DNA of 64,000 nucleotides, taken from Mycolicibacterium sp. P9-22. Its GTDB lineage: Bacteria > Actinomycetota > Actinomycetes > Mycobacteriales > Mycobacteriaceae. This document shows, one piece after another, positions 1 through 6,621 of the stretch (within the stretch, counting starts at the first letter, position 1; each line of letters starts with the position of its first letter). The position numbers were made by a program, and so were the translations under genes. The stretch lies in assembly GCF_008329585.1 (NCBI RefSeq), contig NZ_NPKP01000005.1, positions 310,001 through 374,000 of the forward strand, in the 5' to 3' direction. The notes under the pieces were generated by a model. It ran no database searches. It was not told the origin of the DNA and saw nothing but the letters and a program-made list of their open reading frames with translations.

Positions 1-277
1 CACCCGCGGCGCCGGGCTGGCCAGCGCGTACGCCGCCGTGCAGGCCGGGGTGACCCGGTTGGATGCCGCCGTCGGCGGCCTGGGTGGTTGCCCGTTCGCC
101 CCGGGGGCCAGCGGCAACATCGCCACCGAGGATCTCGTCTACCTGTTGCGTGACAGCGGTATCGAGGTCGATGTCGATCTCGACGCCGCGATCGCAGCGG
201 CCCGGGTCGCCCAGGACGCCGTCGGGCACGAACTGCCCAGCGCGCTGCTGCGCGCCGGTGATCGCATCCTGGCCTGA
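1..277 (+). CDS. Hydroxymethylglutaryl-CoA lyase-like protein, C-terminal part (5' truncated by window)
   Basis: Only the last ~91 codons are present; the frame is already open at the window edge and stops at TGA 275-277. The segment carries GGLGGCPFAPGASGN followed by IATEDLVYLL, which matches the signature loop and following helix of HMG-CoA lyases (DRE-TIM metallolyases), where the Cys of the GGCP-type loop is a catalytic residue. HMG-CoA lyases cleave 3-hydroxy-3-methylglutaryl-CoA to acetoacetate and acetyl-CoA at the end of leucine breakdown. The TetR gene begins one base after the stop, so the two are probably cotranscribed, which fits an acyl-CoA catabolic cluster. The N-terminal barrel and metal ligands lie outside the window, so a related lyase cannot be excluded. 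Confidence 0.75.
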   Translation, partial: TRGAGLASAYAAVQAGVTRLDAAVGGLGGCPFAPGASGNIATEDLVYLLRDSGIEVDVDLDAAIAAARVAQDAVGHELPSALLRAGDRILA

Positions 278-278
278 T

Positions 279-893
279 ATGACACCCCCCGAATCGCTGA
301 CCGCCAAGGGCCGCCAGACCCGCGAGGCCATCGAACTGGCCGCCCGAAAGCTGTTCGCCGAACGCGGGTTTCATGGCACAACCCTCGCCGATATCACGTC
401 GGCGGCCGGGAAGTCCGCGGCGGTGTTCTACCGGTATTTCGATGACAAGGAAGATCTGCTGGCCTCGCTGGCCGAATCGTTCCTGCACGATATCGTCGAG
501 CCGTCCGGAAACCGGGTACCGCTGCCGGACTCCCCGCAGGACAGCGAGTACTTCACCACGGTGGTGACCGGGTACTGGAATCTGTTCCGGCAGAACATCG
601 GCATCATGATCGCCGTCGCCCAACTCGGGGCCACCCAACCCCGGTTCGCGCAGGTGCAGCACGAGTTCCGGCGTTTCGGCATGGACATGGTTGCCGGGTC
701 GGTGCGGCGCGCCCGCGAGCAGGGCTATGCCCACGACCTCGAGCCCGAACACATCGCCGCGGCCATCGCGTTGCTGTTCGAGAACTTCACCGTCGTCGTG
801 GTGGGCAAGCCGGGCTCCGAACTACAGATCAGCGATGCCGATGCCATCAAGACGTTGTCGACGATCTGGAAGAAAACCCTGTACGGCCACTGA
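279..893 (+). CDS. TetR/AcrR family transcriptional regulator
   Basis: A 204-residue protein starting at ATG 279, one base after the preceding stop. The N-terminal helix-turn-helix is typical of TetR: about residues 12-58 contain TREAIELAARKLFAERGF, then TTLADITSAAGKSAAVFYRYFDDKEDLL, the recognition helix being around SAAVFYRYF. The rest is an all-helical ligand-binding domain with no recognisable specificity. It sits between an HMG-CoA lyase-like gene and an acyl-CoA dehydrogenase cassette starting 20 bp downstream, so it probably controls this acyl-CoA pathway with an acyl-CoA or a related metabolite as inducer; that is inference from position. The longer upstream extension of the same frame overlaps the lyase gene and is not credible. 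Confidence 0.9.
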   Translation: MTPPESLTAKGRQTREAIELAARKLFAERGFHGTTLADITSAAGKSAAVFYRYFDDKEDLLASLAESFLHDIVEPSGNRVPLPDSPQDSEYFTTVVTGYWNLFRQNIGIMIAVAQLGATQPRFAQVQHEFRRFGMDMVAGSVRRAREQGYAHDLEPEHIAAAIALLFENFTVVVVGKPGSELQISDADAIKTLSTIWKKTLYGH

Positions 894-912
894 AGTCGAA
901 AGAGAGATCACC

Positions 913-2151
913 GTGGATTTCGCTTTACCCGAGCATCTTCCGGGCCTGCTGGCCGAGATGGACGCCTTCATCGAAGCCGAGATCAAGCCGCTGGAACGCG
1001 AGAACATGCAGTACTTCGACCGGCGTCGCGAGTTCGCCCGGACCGACCTGGACAACGGCGGCGTCCCGACCCGGGAATGGGAGGACCTGCTCGACGAGAT
1101 GCGTCGGCGCGCCGACGCCGCCGGGTGGCTGCGCTACGGCCTGCCGGAGGAGTTCGGCGGACGCGGTGGCTCCAACCTCGACATGGCCGTGATCCGGGAA
1201 CACCTGGCACACAAGGGGCTCGGGCTGCACAACGATCTTCAGGATGAATCCTCGATCGTCGGCAACTTCCCGCAGGTCATCATGATGAGCCGGTTCGGCA
1301 CGGAAGCCCAGAAGAAGGACTGGGTGGAGGCGATGCTCACCGGGCAACGCTCGATGGCATTCGGGCTCACCGAACCCGATCACGGCAGCGACGCCACCTG
1401 GATGGAGACCACCGCGGTACGCGACGGTGACGACTGGCTGATCAACGGCGCCAAGCGCTGGAACACCGGAGTGCACCGCGCCACCCACGACCTGATCTTC
1501 GCCCGCACCTCCGGCCAGGACGGCTCCGCGGTCGGGATCACCGCATTCCTGGTGCCCACCGACACCCCGGGTTTCACCGTCCCCTACTACTGGTGGACCT
1601 TCAACATGCCCAGCGACCATGGCGAGGTCGAACTCAAAGATGTCCGGGTGCCCGCCGACGCGGTGCTCGGTGAGGTCGACCACGGTCTGGAGGTGGGCCA
1701 GACCTTTTTGCACGAGAACAGGATCCGGCAGGCGGCCAGCAGCCTGGGTGCGGCGCAATACTGTATCGACCGGGCCGCGCAGTACGCCGGGGACCGGATC
1801 GTGTTCGGCAAGCCGCTGTCGGTGAATCAGGCCGTGCAGTGGCCGCTGGCCGAGTTGCAGACCGAGGCGCAGATGGTGCGTCTGCTGGTCTACTACGCGG
1901 CCTGGCACCTGGATCGCGATCACCACATGGAGGTCTCGGACAAGGTGTCGATGGCCAACTACCGGGCCAACCGGCTGGTGTGTGAGGCCGCCGACCGGGC
2001 GATGCAGATCCACGGCGGTATCGGCTACAGCCGCCATGAACCTTTCGAGCACATCTACCGGCACCACCGGCGGTACCGGATCACCGAGGGAGCCGAGGAG
2101 ATTCAGATCCGCCGGGTCGCGCAGCGCATGCTGAAGTTCGGCCGCAAGTGA
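913..2151 (+). CDS. Acyl-CoA dehydrogenase family protein (FadE/LvaC-like)
   Basis: A 412-residue flavoprotein of the acyl-CoA dehydrogenase fold. The start is taken at GTG 913 behind a purine-rich AAAGAGAGA stretch; the open frame upstream only shadows the TetR gene. Visible landmarks are the FAD/substrate loop MAFGLTEPDHGSDATW, the FGKPLSVNQAVQWPLAE helix, and the C-terminal IHGGIGYSRHEPFEHIYRHH and ITEGAEEIQIRR stretches. Proteins of this kind oxidise acyl-CoA at the alpha-beta bond. This one overlaps by 4 bp an APH-type kinase gene, itself overlapping a DUF6285 gene, the composition of the LvaA-LvaB-LvaC module of levulinate catabolism and of the kinase-dehydrogenase fusions ACAD10/ACAD11. 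It may therefore act on phosphorylated 4-hydroxyacyl-CoA rather than in ordinary beta-oxidation; that role is inference. Confidence 0.88.
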   Translation: MDFALPEHLPGLLAEMDAFIEAEIKPLERENMQYFDRRREFARTDLDNGGVPTREWEDLLDEMRRRADAAGWLRYGLPEEFGGRGGSNLDMAVIREHLAHKGLGLHNDLQDESSIVGNFPQVIMMSRFGTEAQKKDWVEAMLTGQRSMAFGLTEPDHGSDATWMETTAVRDGDDWLINGAKRWNTGVHRATHDLIFARTSGQDGSAVGITAFLVPTDTPGFTVPYYWWTFNMPSDHGEVELKDVRVPADAVLGEVDHGLEVGQTFLHENRIRQAASSLGAAQYCIDRAAQYAGDRIVFGKPLSVNQAVQWPLAELQTEAQMVRLLVYYAAWHLDRDHHMEVSDKVSMANYRANRLVCEAADRAMQIHGGIGYSRHEPFEHIYRHHRRYRITEGAEEIQIRRVAQRMLKFGRK

Positions 2152-3140
2152 CCGATCCGCACGCGCTGGCCGCGGTGCTGGCACCCGCCCTCGGGGAGGT
2201 CACGGTGACAGACCTGCGGGTGCTCACCGGCGGGGCCAGCCGCGCCACCTGGGCCTTCGATGCGCAGACCGCATCGGGGGTGCGCGCGCTGATCCTGCGC
2301 ACCGGCCCGCCCGACGATGTGCACGCCGGCATGGAACTGGAGGCCGCCGCCCTCCGCCGGGCGGCCGCCGCCGGTGCACCGGTCCCTGAGATCCTTGCCG
2401 CCGACAATTCTGCTGCGGCGCTGGGCAATCCGTATCTCATCTGCGAGTTCATCGGTGGTGAGACGATTGTCCGCAAGATCCAGCGCACCCTCGACGACGC
2501 CGGGCGGGCGCGTCTGCTGCGTCAATGCGCGCAGGCGCTGGTGGCGATTCACCGGGCCGACCCCGCGGGCATCGGGCTGCCGGCCTCGGACCCGCTGGCG
2601 CAGTGGCGGCATCAGCTCGACGAGATGGGTGACACCACAGCCACATTCGAGTGGGCCTTCCGGTGGCTGGAACGGCACCGCCCGCCGGCGACGCGGGCGG
2701 TGCTGGTGCACGGCGACTTCCGGATGGGAAACCTGATCGTCGACGACACCGGCCTGGTCGCGGTGCTCGACTGGGAGCTGACCCACATCGGTGAGGCCCT
2801 CGATGATCTGGCCTGGTTCTGCATCCGCGCCTGGCGCTTCGGCGCGCCCGCAGCACTGGGCGCCGGCGGGCTCGGCAGCATCGAGGAATTCGTCACCGCC
2901 TACGAAGCGGCGGGCGGGACGGCTGTGGATCGCGGCGCGCTGCGCTGGTGGCTGGTCGCGGCCACCCTGCGCTGGGGGGTCATCTGCCGCTACCAGTACG
3001 AACGGCACCGCGCCGGGCTGACCCGGTCGGTGGAATTGGCGGCGATCGGGCGACGGGTGTGCGAGACGGAGTACGACCTGCTCAACCTCTTGGAGGACGG
3101 CGGGCCGGAGCGTAGCGACCGGGGAATGGACACAACGTGA
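2148..3140 (+). CDS. APH/ACAD10-11-type phosphotransferase (LvaA-like 4-hydroxyacyl-CoA kinase candidate)
   Basis: A 330-residue aminoglycoside-phosphotransferase-fold kinase. GTG 2148 overlaps the dehydrogenase stop (GTGA), so translation is probably coupled. The catalytic loop VLVHGDFRMGNLIVDD (about residues 185-200) and the metal-binding VLDWELTHIGEALDDLAW segment are intact, so it should be an active kinase rather than a degenerate member. Despite the family name, an antibiotic substrate is unlikely here: kinases of this branch are encoded with, or fused to, acyl-CoA dehydrogenases and phosphorylate the 4-hydroxyl of 4-hydroxyacyl-CoA, as known for LvaA and the ACAD10/11 kinase domains. 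The following gene is the expected small partner. Confidence 0.85.
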   Translation: MTDPHALAAVLAPALGEVTVTDLRVLTGGASRATWAFDAQTASGVRALILRTGPPDDVHAGMELEAAALRRAAAAGAPVPEILAADNSAAALGNPYLICEFIGGETIVRKIQRTLDDAGRARLLRQCAQALVAIHRADPAGIGLPASDPLAQWRHQLDEMGDTTATFEWAFRWLERHRPPATRAVLVHGDFRMGNLIVDDTGLVAVLDWELTHIGEALDDLAWFCIRAWRFGAPAALGAGGLGSIEEFVTAYEAAGGTAVDRGALRWWLVAATLRWGVICRYQYERHRAGLTRSVELAAIGRRVCETEYDLLNLLEDGGPERSDRGMDTT

Positions 3141-3475
3141 TGGATCTGCACTACAAGCCGACCGCCGCCGAGCTGGTCGCCGCCGTCGCGGAATTCCTGG
3201 AGGGTGAGGTCCGCGACGAGACCTCCGGGGCGGTGAACTTCCACGCCCGCGTCGCCGCGAATGTGCTGCGCACCGTGGAACGCGAATTGCTCGACGACAC
3301 CGCCGATGAGCCACTGGCGGCGTTGTCCGCGCTGGGCTTCGACGACGAGTCCGCGCTGGCCGCGGCCATCCGGGCCGGGAACTTCGACGGTCGCGGTGCG
3401 GACGTGTTCCCCGCGCTGCGCGCACTGGTCGGCCACCGGCTGCGGGTCGCGCATCCCGGCTACGAGGAGGCGTGA
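3137..3475 (+). CDS. DUF6285 family protein (LvaB-like kinase partner)
   Basis: A 112-residue soluble, acidic, helical protein. The reading frame opens with GTG-ATG at 3137/3140 overlapping the kinase stop; either codon could start it. The sequence pattern (YKPTAAELVAAVAEFLEG, then NFHARVAANVLRTVERE) fits the small DUF6285 proteins found next to APH-type kinases and acyl-CoA dehydrogenases. In the Pseudomonas levulinate pathway the equivalent small protein LvaB is needed with the kinase LvaA to phosphorylate 4-hydroxyacyl-CoA. Assignment to DUF6285 is by recall of the family pattern, not by a search; the functional link is inference. It closes the plus-strand cassette, the next gene being convergent 17 bp away. 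Confidence 0.7.
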   Translation: MMDLHYKPTAAELVAAVAEFLEGEVRDETSGAVNFHARVAANVLRTVERELLDDTADEPLAALSALGFDDESALAAAIRAGNFDGRGADVFPALRALVGHRLRVAHPGYEEA

Positions 3476-3492
3476 GCCGGCCGCATGCTTAC

Positions 3493-4125
3493 TCAGACCC
3501 GGCGCACCCGCGCCAGCCAGGCCGGCTCATCGACAACCGTGCCGGCCGGCAACCCCAGCGGTTCGGCGTGCGCCTCCCCCACCACGCCGCGGTAGGTCGT
3601 CCTCTCCAGCGCCTCCAGGTCCCAGCCGTCGGCGAAGGCCGACCGGATCGCCTGCTCGCTGACCTGCGGACCGAACCCGCGGCCGGCATCCGACAGCGCC
3701 AGCAGGTGCAGGTATCCCCCGGGCCGGCACACGCGGCGCAGGCTTTCGACGTACCGGGCCCGGTCGGCGTCGTCGAAGATGTGGAACAGCGCGCTGTCCA
3801 GGATCGTGTCGTAGGTGGTCGCGGCGTCGAGATCGAAAGCGTTACCGACCTCGAAGTGCGCATCCACCCCGCGTGCGGCCGCGTTGGCGCGGGCCTGCGC
3901 CACCGCGTGCGGCGCGAAGTCGATGCCGAGCACCTGATAGCCGAGCCGGGTCAGCAGAATGCTGTGCTCCCCCAGACCACACCCGATGTCGAGGATCGGA
4001 CTGCGCAACACTCCCGATCTCTCCAGCGCCACCACCGCGGGTTGCGGTTCGCCGATCACCCAAGGCGCCGTGTGTGTTTCATAGGCAGAATCAAATCTAG
4101 AGACGGTGTCAAAGCGTTCTTTCAT
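3493..4125 (-). CDS. SAM-dependent class I methyltransferase
   Basis: A 210-residue Rossmann-fold methyltransferase. Motif I is ILDIGCGLGEHSILL (about residues 44-58), followed by the acidic end of strand 2 in QVLGIDFAPHAV and motif II/III around TYDTILDSALFHIF and VCRPGGYLHLLALSD. The substrate is unknown; thiopurine- or tellurite-type small-molecule methyltransferases have this arrangement. The start ATG at 4125 sits 7 nt downstream of a plausible -10 of a MerR-type promoter, which argues for a leaderless transcript and against the much longer open frame upstream that runs through two opposite-strand genes. It is divergent from the NTF2-like and YceI genes. Confidence 0.88.
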   Translation of the reverse strand: MKERFDTVSRFDSAYETHTAPWVIGEPQPAVVALERSGVLRSPILDIGCGLGEHSILLTRLGYQVLGIDFAPHAVAQARANAAARGVDAHFEVGNAFDLDAATTYDTILDSALFHIFDDADRARYVESLRRVCRPGGYLHLLALSDAGRGFGPQVSEQAIRSAFADGWDLEALERTTYRGVVGEAHAEPLGLPAGTVVDEPAWLARVRRV

Positions 4126-4132
4126 GACCGCC

Positions 4133-4163
4133 AGTGTCCGACCTGAACTTCGGTTCAGGTCAA
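4133..4163 (-). promoter_or_regulatory. MerR/SoxR-type promoter with 19-bp spacer and 20-bp operator dyad
   Basis: On the minus strand a -35 TTGACC (4163-4158) and a -10-like GACACT (4138-4133) are separated by exactly 19 bp. The spacer is filled by an 8-bp inverted repeat, ACCTGAAC/GTTCAGGT (4141-4160), with a 4-nt centre. A 19-bp spacer spanned by a dyad is the hallmark of promoters that MerR-family proteins activate by DNA distortion. The expected transcription start coincides with the A of the methyltransferase ATG. No MerR gene is in the window, so the regulator must be encoded elsewhere. Confidence 0.6.
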
Positions 4164-4212
4164 CCCCCGTCCTGGGCGAGCGAAGCGACGGGAAACTATG
4201 AAGGAGAAACAA

Positions 4213-4584
4213 ATGACCGTTGACGTGGCGAACCGATTGTTCGACGCCATCGAACGCGGCGACTACGCCGATATCGAGGCCCTGTGGGCCGACGATGTCG
4301 CGGTGTGGCACAGCGGCGACCCGGCCGACAATGACCGCGCAACGGCGCTCAAGGTGATCCGCTGGTTTCTGCGGATCACCGCGACACGCCGGTACGAGAT
4401 CCTCGATCGACAGTTCTTCGACGGCGGCTTCGTCCAGCAGCACGTCCTGCACGCCGACGCCACCCATGGTGCTTCCATCCAATTGCGGGTATGCATCGTG
4501 ATCAAGGTACGAGCCGACGGCCGCATCACCCGGATCGACGAGTACTTCGACCCGGCCGATATGGCCCCGCTGCTGACGAGCTGA
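4213..4584 (+). CDS. NTF2/SnoaL-like protein
   Basis: A 123-residue single-domain protein with the cone-shaped NTF2/SnoaL pattern: NRLFDAIERGDYADIEALWADDVAVWHSGD at the N-terminus, a central ILDRQFFDGGFVQQHVL strand pair and a final IDEYFDPADMAPLL. Such folds serve as small isomerases, dehydratases or binding proteins; no catalytic signature is decisive here. ATG 4213 is chosen because AAGGAG lies 6 nt upstream (4201-4206); an in-frame ATG at 4198 would place that site inside the gene. It is followed after 9 bp by a YceI gene, so the two probably form an operon divergent from the methyltransferase. Confidence 0.75.
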   Translation: MTVDVANRLFDAIERGDYADIEALWADDVAVWHSGDPADNDRATALKVIRWFLRITATRRYEILDRQFFDGGFVQQHVLHADATHGASIQLRVCIVIKVRADGRITRIDEYFDPADMAPLLTS

Positions 4585-4593
4585 GGAGTACAC

Positions 4594-5106
4594 ATGGACC
4601 CGCTGGACTGGATCGGTACCTGGCGGCTGGATCCCACCCGCACGGAGCTGGCCTTCCACAGCCCCACCTTCTGGGGGTTCGCCCACGTCAAAGGCGTGTT
4701 CACCGATGTCGAGGGGGCGGCTGAGGCGGTCGCGGACAGCAATGTGACGGGCCACCTCACCATCGCCGCCGCATCGGTGAACACCGGCATCGGGCGCCGC
4801 GACAAACACCTGCGCTCCGCGGACTTCTTCGATGTCGAGCGCTTCCCCACCATCGAGGTGCGGGTGGAATCCGCGGAGGTCACCGGTGCATCCTGGGTCA
4901 CCCTGAGCATCGTGGTGCGGGTGAAGGGCCGCGAACAGGAACTCGACCTGCCGGTGCACGTTCGTGACGCGGCCGGCGGCGAGGTCCAGGTGCAGACCAC
5001 CACGACGCTGAATCGCCAGGCTTTCGGGGTGGACGGCAACCTGCTCGGGATGATGGGGGACGCGGTCACCATCGAAGCCGCCGCGGTTTTCGTCAAGCAG
5101 TCGTAG
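4594..5106 (+). CDS. YceI family protein
   Basis: A 170-residue lipocalin-like protein of the YceI family. Diagnostic features are TWRLDPTRTELAFHSPTFWGFAHVKGVFTDVEG at the start, the central VTGHLTIAAASVNTGIGRRDKHLRSADFFDVERFPTIEV block and a hydrophilic beta-rich C-terminus. YceI proteins bind long-chain isoprenoid or amide-type lipids in a beta-barrel. There is no signal peptide, so unlike E. coli YceI it appears cytoplasmic, as in many actinobacterial members. A GAGGAG motif 5 nt upstream supports the ATG. It follows the NTF2-like gene by 9 bp. Confidence 0.9.
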   Translation: MDPLDWIGTWRLDPTRTELAFHSPTFWGFAHVKGVFTDVEGAAEAVADSNVTGHLTIAAASVNTGIGRRDKHLRSADFFDVERFPTIEVRVESAEVTGASWVTLSIVVRVKGREQELDLPVHVRDAAGGEVQVQTTTTLNRQAFGVDGNLLGMMGDAVTIEAAAVFVKQS

Positions 5107-5116
5107 CATCGGCCAT

Positions 5117-5515
5117 GTGGCCGACACCGACGCCCAGCTCCGGATCCTGGTCTACAGCTCCAACAACCGCACCCGCGATCAGGTGCGCTCGGCGCTCGGC
5201 CGACGCATCCACCCCGATCTGCCCGAGCTGAGTTACCTCGACGTCGCGACCGCCCCGGTCGTCGTCGAACAGGTCGCGGCGGGCGGGTTCGATCTGCTGA
5301 TCCTCGACGGCGAAGCCGCCCCGGCCGGTGGGATGGGGCTGGCCAAACAGCTCAAGGACGAGGTGCAGGTGTGCCCGCCGATCCTGGTGCTCACCGGCAG
5401 GCCCGACGACGCCTGGCTGGCGTCCTGGTCACGCGCCGAAGCCGCCGTGCCACACCCGATCGACCCGATCCGCCTGGGTGAGGCCGTCGCCCATCTGCTG
5501 CGCAACAACGCCTGA
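5117..5515 (+). CDS. Response-regulator receiver-like protein (Rv3143-type)
   Basis: A 132-residue stand-alone receiver-like domain with no output domain. It starts at GTG 5117 (VADTDAQLRILVYSSNNRT). The phosphoacceptor strand is FDLLILDGEA, which keeps one Asp at the expected position, but the acidic pair after strand 1 is replaced by SSNN, so Mg2+ binding and phosphorylation may be impaired. In M. tuberculosis the equivalent orphan receiver Rv3143 also lies just ahead of the nuo operon, so this neighbourhood is conserved. The protein partner is unknown; conserved position suggests a link to respiration, which is inference. Confidence 0.82.
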   Translation: MADTDAQLRILVYSSNNRTRDQVRSALGRRIHPDLPELSYLDVATAPVVVEQVAAGGFDLLILDGEAAPAGGMGLAKQLKDEVQVCPPILVLTGRPDDAWLASWSRAEAAVPHPIDPIRLGEAVAHLLRNNA

Positions 5516-5553
5516 GTCCCAGCACGAAATAGGCTGCGGCCGTTGGTTCTTCA

Positions 5554-5679
5554 CCGCTCTCTCCGATGAGGGCGGGCAGCCGAGCTGTTGGACTCGATAC
5601 TAACGAAAATGCGCCGCCTCAACCGTTAACGCGACTAAGCTGTGTGCTAGCTCACATCGACAGTCCAACGAGAGAGCGG
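5554..5679 (+). other. Bipartite long-range inverted repeat in the nuo leader region
   Basis: CCGCTCTCTC (5554-5563) is perfectly complementary to GAGAGAGCGG (5670-5679), and GTTGGACT (5587-5594) to AGTCCAAC (5662-5669). The two right-hand arms are contiguous, so a folded transcript would give a two-part stem of 18 pairs with a 23-nt bulge on the left and a 67-nt apical region. The structure ends 19 nt before the nuoA ATG. It would only exist as RNA if transcription starts upstream of about 5554. Confidence 0.45.
5641..5656. promoter_or_regulatory. CRP/FNR-like operator ahead of nuo operon
   Basis: TGTGTGCTAGCTCACA is a 16-bp near-perfect dyad and matches the CRP-type consensus TGTGA-N6-TCACA at 9 of 10 informative positions. 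It ends 42 bp before the nuoA ATG. A -10-like TAAGCT (5635-5640) abuts it on the left, so a CRP-family protein bound here would more likely repress than activate that start site. Recognition is by eye; no other promoter element is convincing. Confidence 0.55.
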
Positions 5680-5698
5680 CACAAAGGTTGACACAGGC

Positions 5699-6073
5699 AT
5701 GAACGTCTACACACCCATCCTGGTGCTCGGGGCGATCGCTGCCGCGTTCGCGATCGGTTCGGTGGGTATCGCCACCTTCATCGGGCCGCGCCGCTACAAC
5801 CGGGCCAAACTCGAGGCCTACGAATGCGGGATCGAGCCACTGCTGCCCGCCGAGGATGCCAAGCTCGCCACCGGCCAGCGATTCCCGGTCAAGTACTACC
5901 TGACCGCAATGCTGTTCATCATCTTCGATATCGAGATCGTGTTCCTCTACCCGTGGGCGGTGTCGTTCGACTCGCTGGGCCTGTTCGCGGTGGTCGAGAT
6001 GCTGCTGTTCATGCTGACCGTCTTCGTGGCCTACACCTACGTCTGGCGCCGAGGAGGCCTGTCATGGGACTAG
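5699..6073 (+). CDS. nuoA: NADH-quinone oxidoreductase subunit A
   Basis: A 124-residue membrane subunit of respiratory complex I with three hydrophobic helices (about residues 5-28, 62-85 and 92-115). The conserved loop YECGIEPLLPAEDAKLATGQRFPVKYYLTAMLFIIFDIEIVFLYPW, spread over residues ~41-82, is typical, including the loop Cys and the DIE motif of helix 2. It is first of a 14-gene operon encoding the proton-pumping NADH:menaquinone oxidoreductase. The nuoB start lies inside its last codons (10-bp overlap). Upstream are a CRP-like site and a possible structured leader. Confidence 0.97.
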   Translation: MNVYTPILVLGAIAAAFAIGSVGIATFIGPRRYNRAKLEAYECGIEPLLPAEDAKLATGQRFPVKYYLTAMLFIIFDIEIVFLYPWAVSFDSLGLFAVVEMLLFMLTVFVAYTYVWRRGGLSWD

Positions 6074-6621
6074 AGGAACAACTGCCCGGCGGCATTCTGC
6101 TGTCCACCGTGGAGAAGGTCGCCGGCTACGTCCGCAAGGGCTCGCTGTGGCCGGCCACCTTCGGGTTGGCGTGCTGCGCCATCGAGATGATGGCGACGGC
6201 GGGGCCGCGCTTCGACATCTCCCGGTTCGGCATGGAACGGTTCTCCGCCACCCCGCGGCAGGCCGACCTGATGATCGTCGCCGGCCGGGTCAGCCAGAAG
6301 ATGGCCCCGGTGCTGCGTCAGGTCTATGACCAGATGGCAGAACCGAAATGGGTACTGGCCATGGGGGTCTGCGCGTCCTCGGGCGGCATGTTCAACAACT
6401 ACGCGGTGGTACAGGGCGTCGACCACGTGGTACCGGTGGACATCTATCTGCCCGGCTGTCCACCGCGGCCCGAGATGCTGCTGAACGCAATCCTGAAGCT
6501 GCACGCCAAGATTGCCGAGATGCCGCTCGGGGTCAACCGCGCCGAGGCGGTGGCCGCCGCCGAACAGGCTGCGCTGGCGTCGCCGACAACCCTCGAACTG
6601 ACCGGGCTGCTGCGCTCATGA
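6064..6621 (+). CDS. nuoB: NADH-quinone oxidoreductase subunit B
   Basis: A 185-residue peripheral subunit that carries the terminal [4Fe-4S] cluster N2, the electron donor to quinone. The cluster ligands are visible as the adjacent Cys pair in LACCAIEMM, a third Cys in MGVCASSGGMFNNY and a fourth in VDIYLPGCPPRPEML. ATG 6064 overlaps the nuoA end by 10 bp, which is consistent with translational coupling and with the length of other actinobacterial NuoB. It ends overlapping the nuoC start by 4 bp. Confidence 0.98.
   Translation: MGLEEQLPGGILLSTVEKVAGYVRKGSLWPATFGLACCAIEMMATAGPRFDISRFGMERFSATPRQADLMIVAGRVSQKMAPVLRQVYDQMAEPKWVLAMGVCASSGGMFNNYAVVQGVDHVVPVDIYLPGCPPRPEMLLNAILKLHAKIAEMPLGVNRAEAVAAAEQAALASPTTLELTGLLRS

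Noticed and set aside
925..2184. Long open frame antisense to the acyl-CoA dehydrogenase (419 codons)
   Set aside because: Composition is that of a high-GC shadow frame (His, Gly, Val and Arg rich, no domain), and the sense strand encodes a complete conserved enzyme.
2148..3140. Aminoglycoside resistance gene
   Set aside because: The kinase fold is shared, but the operon with acyl-CoA dehydrogenase and DUF6285 points to CoA-ester metabolism.
4126..5127. N-terminal extension of the methyltransferase frame to 544 codons
   Set aside because: The extension runs antisense through the NTF2-like and YceI genes; a promoter and the methyltransferase fold both point to ATG 4125.
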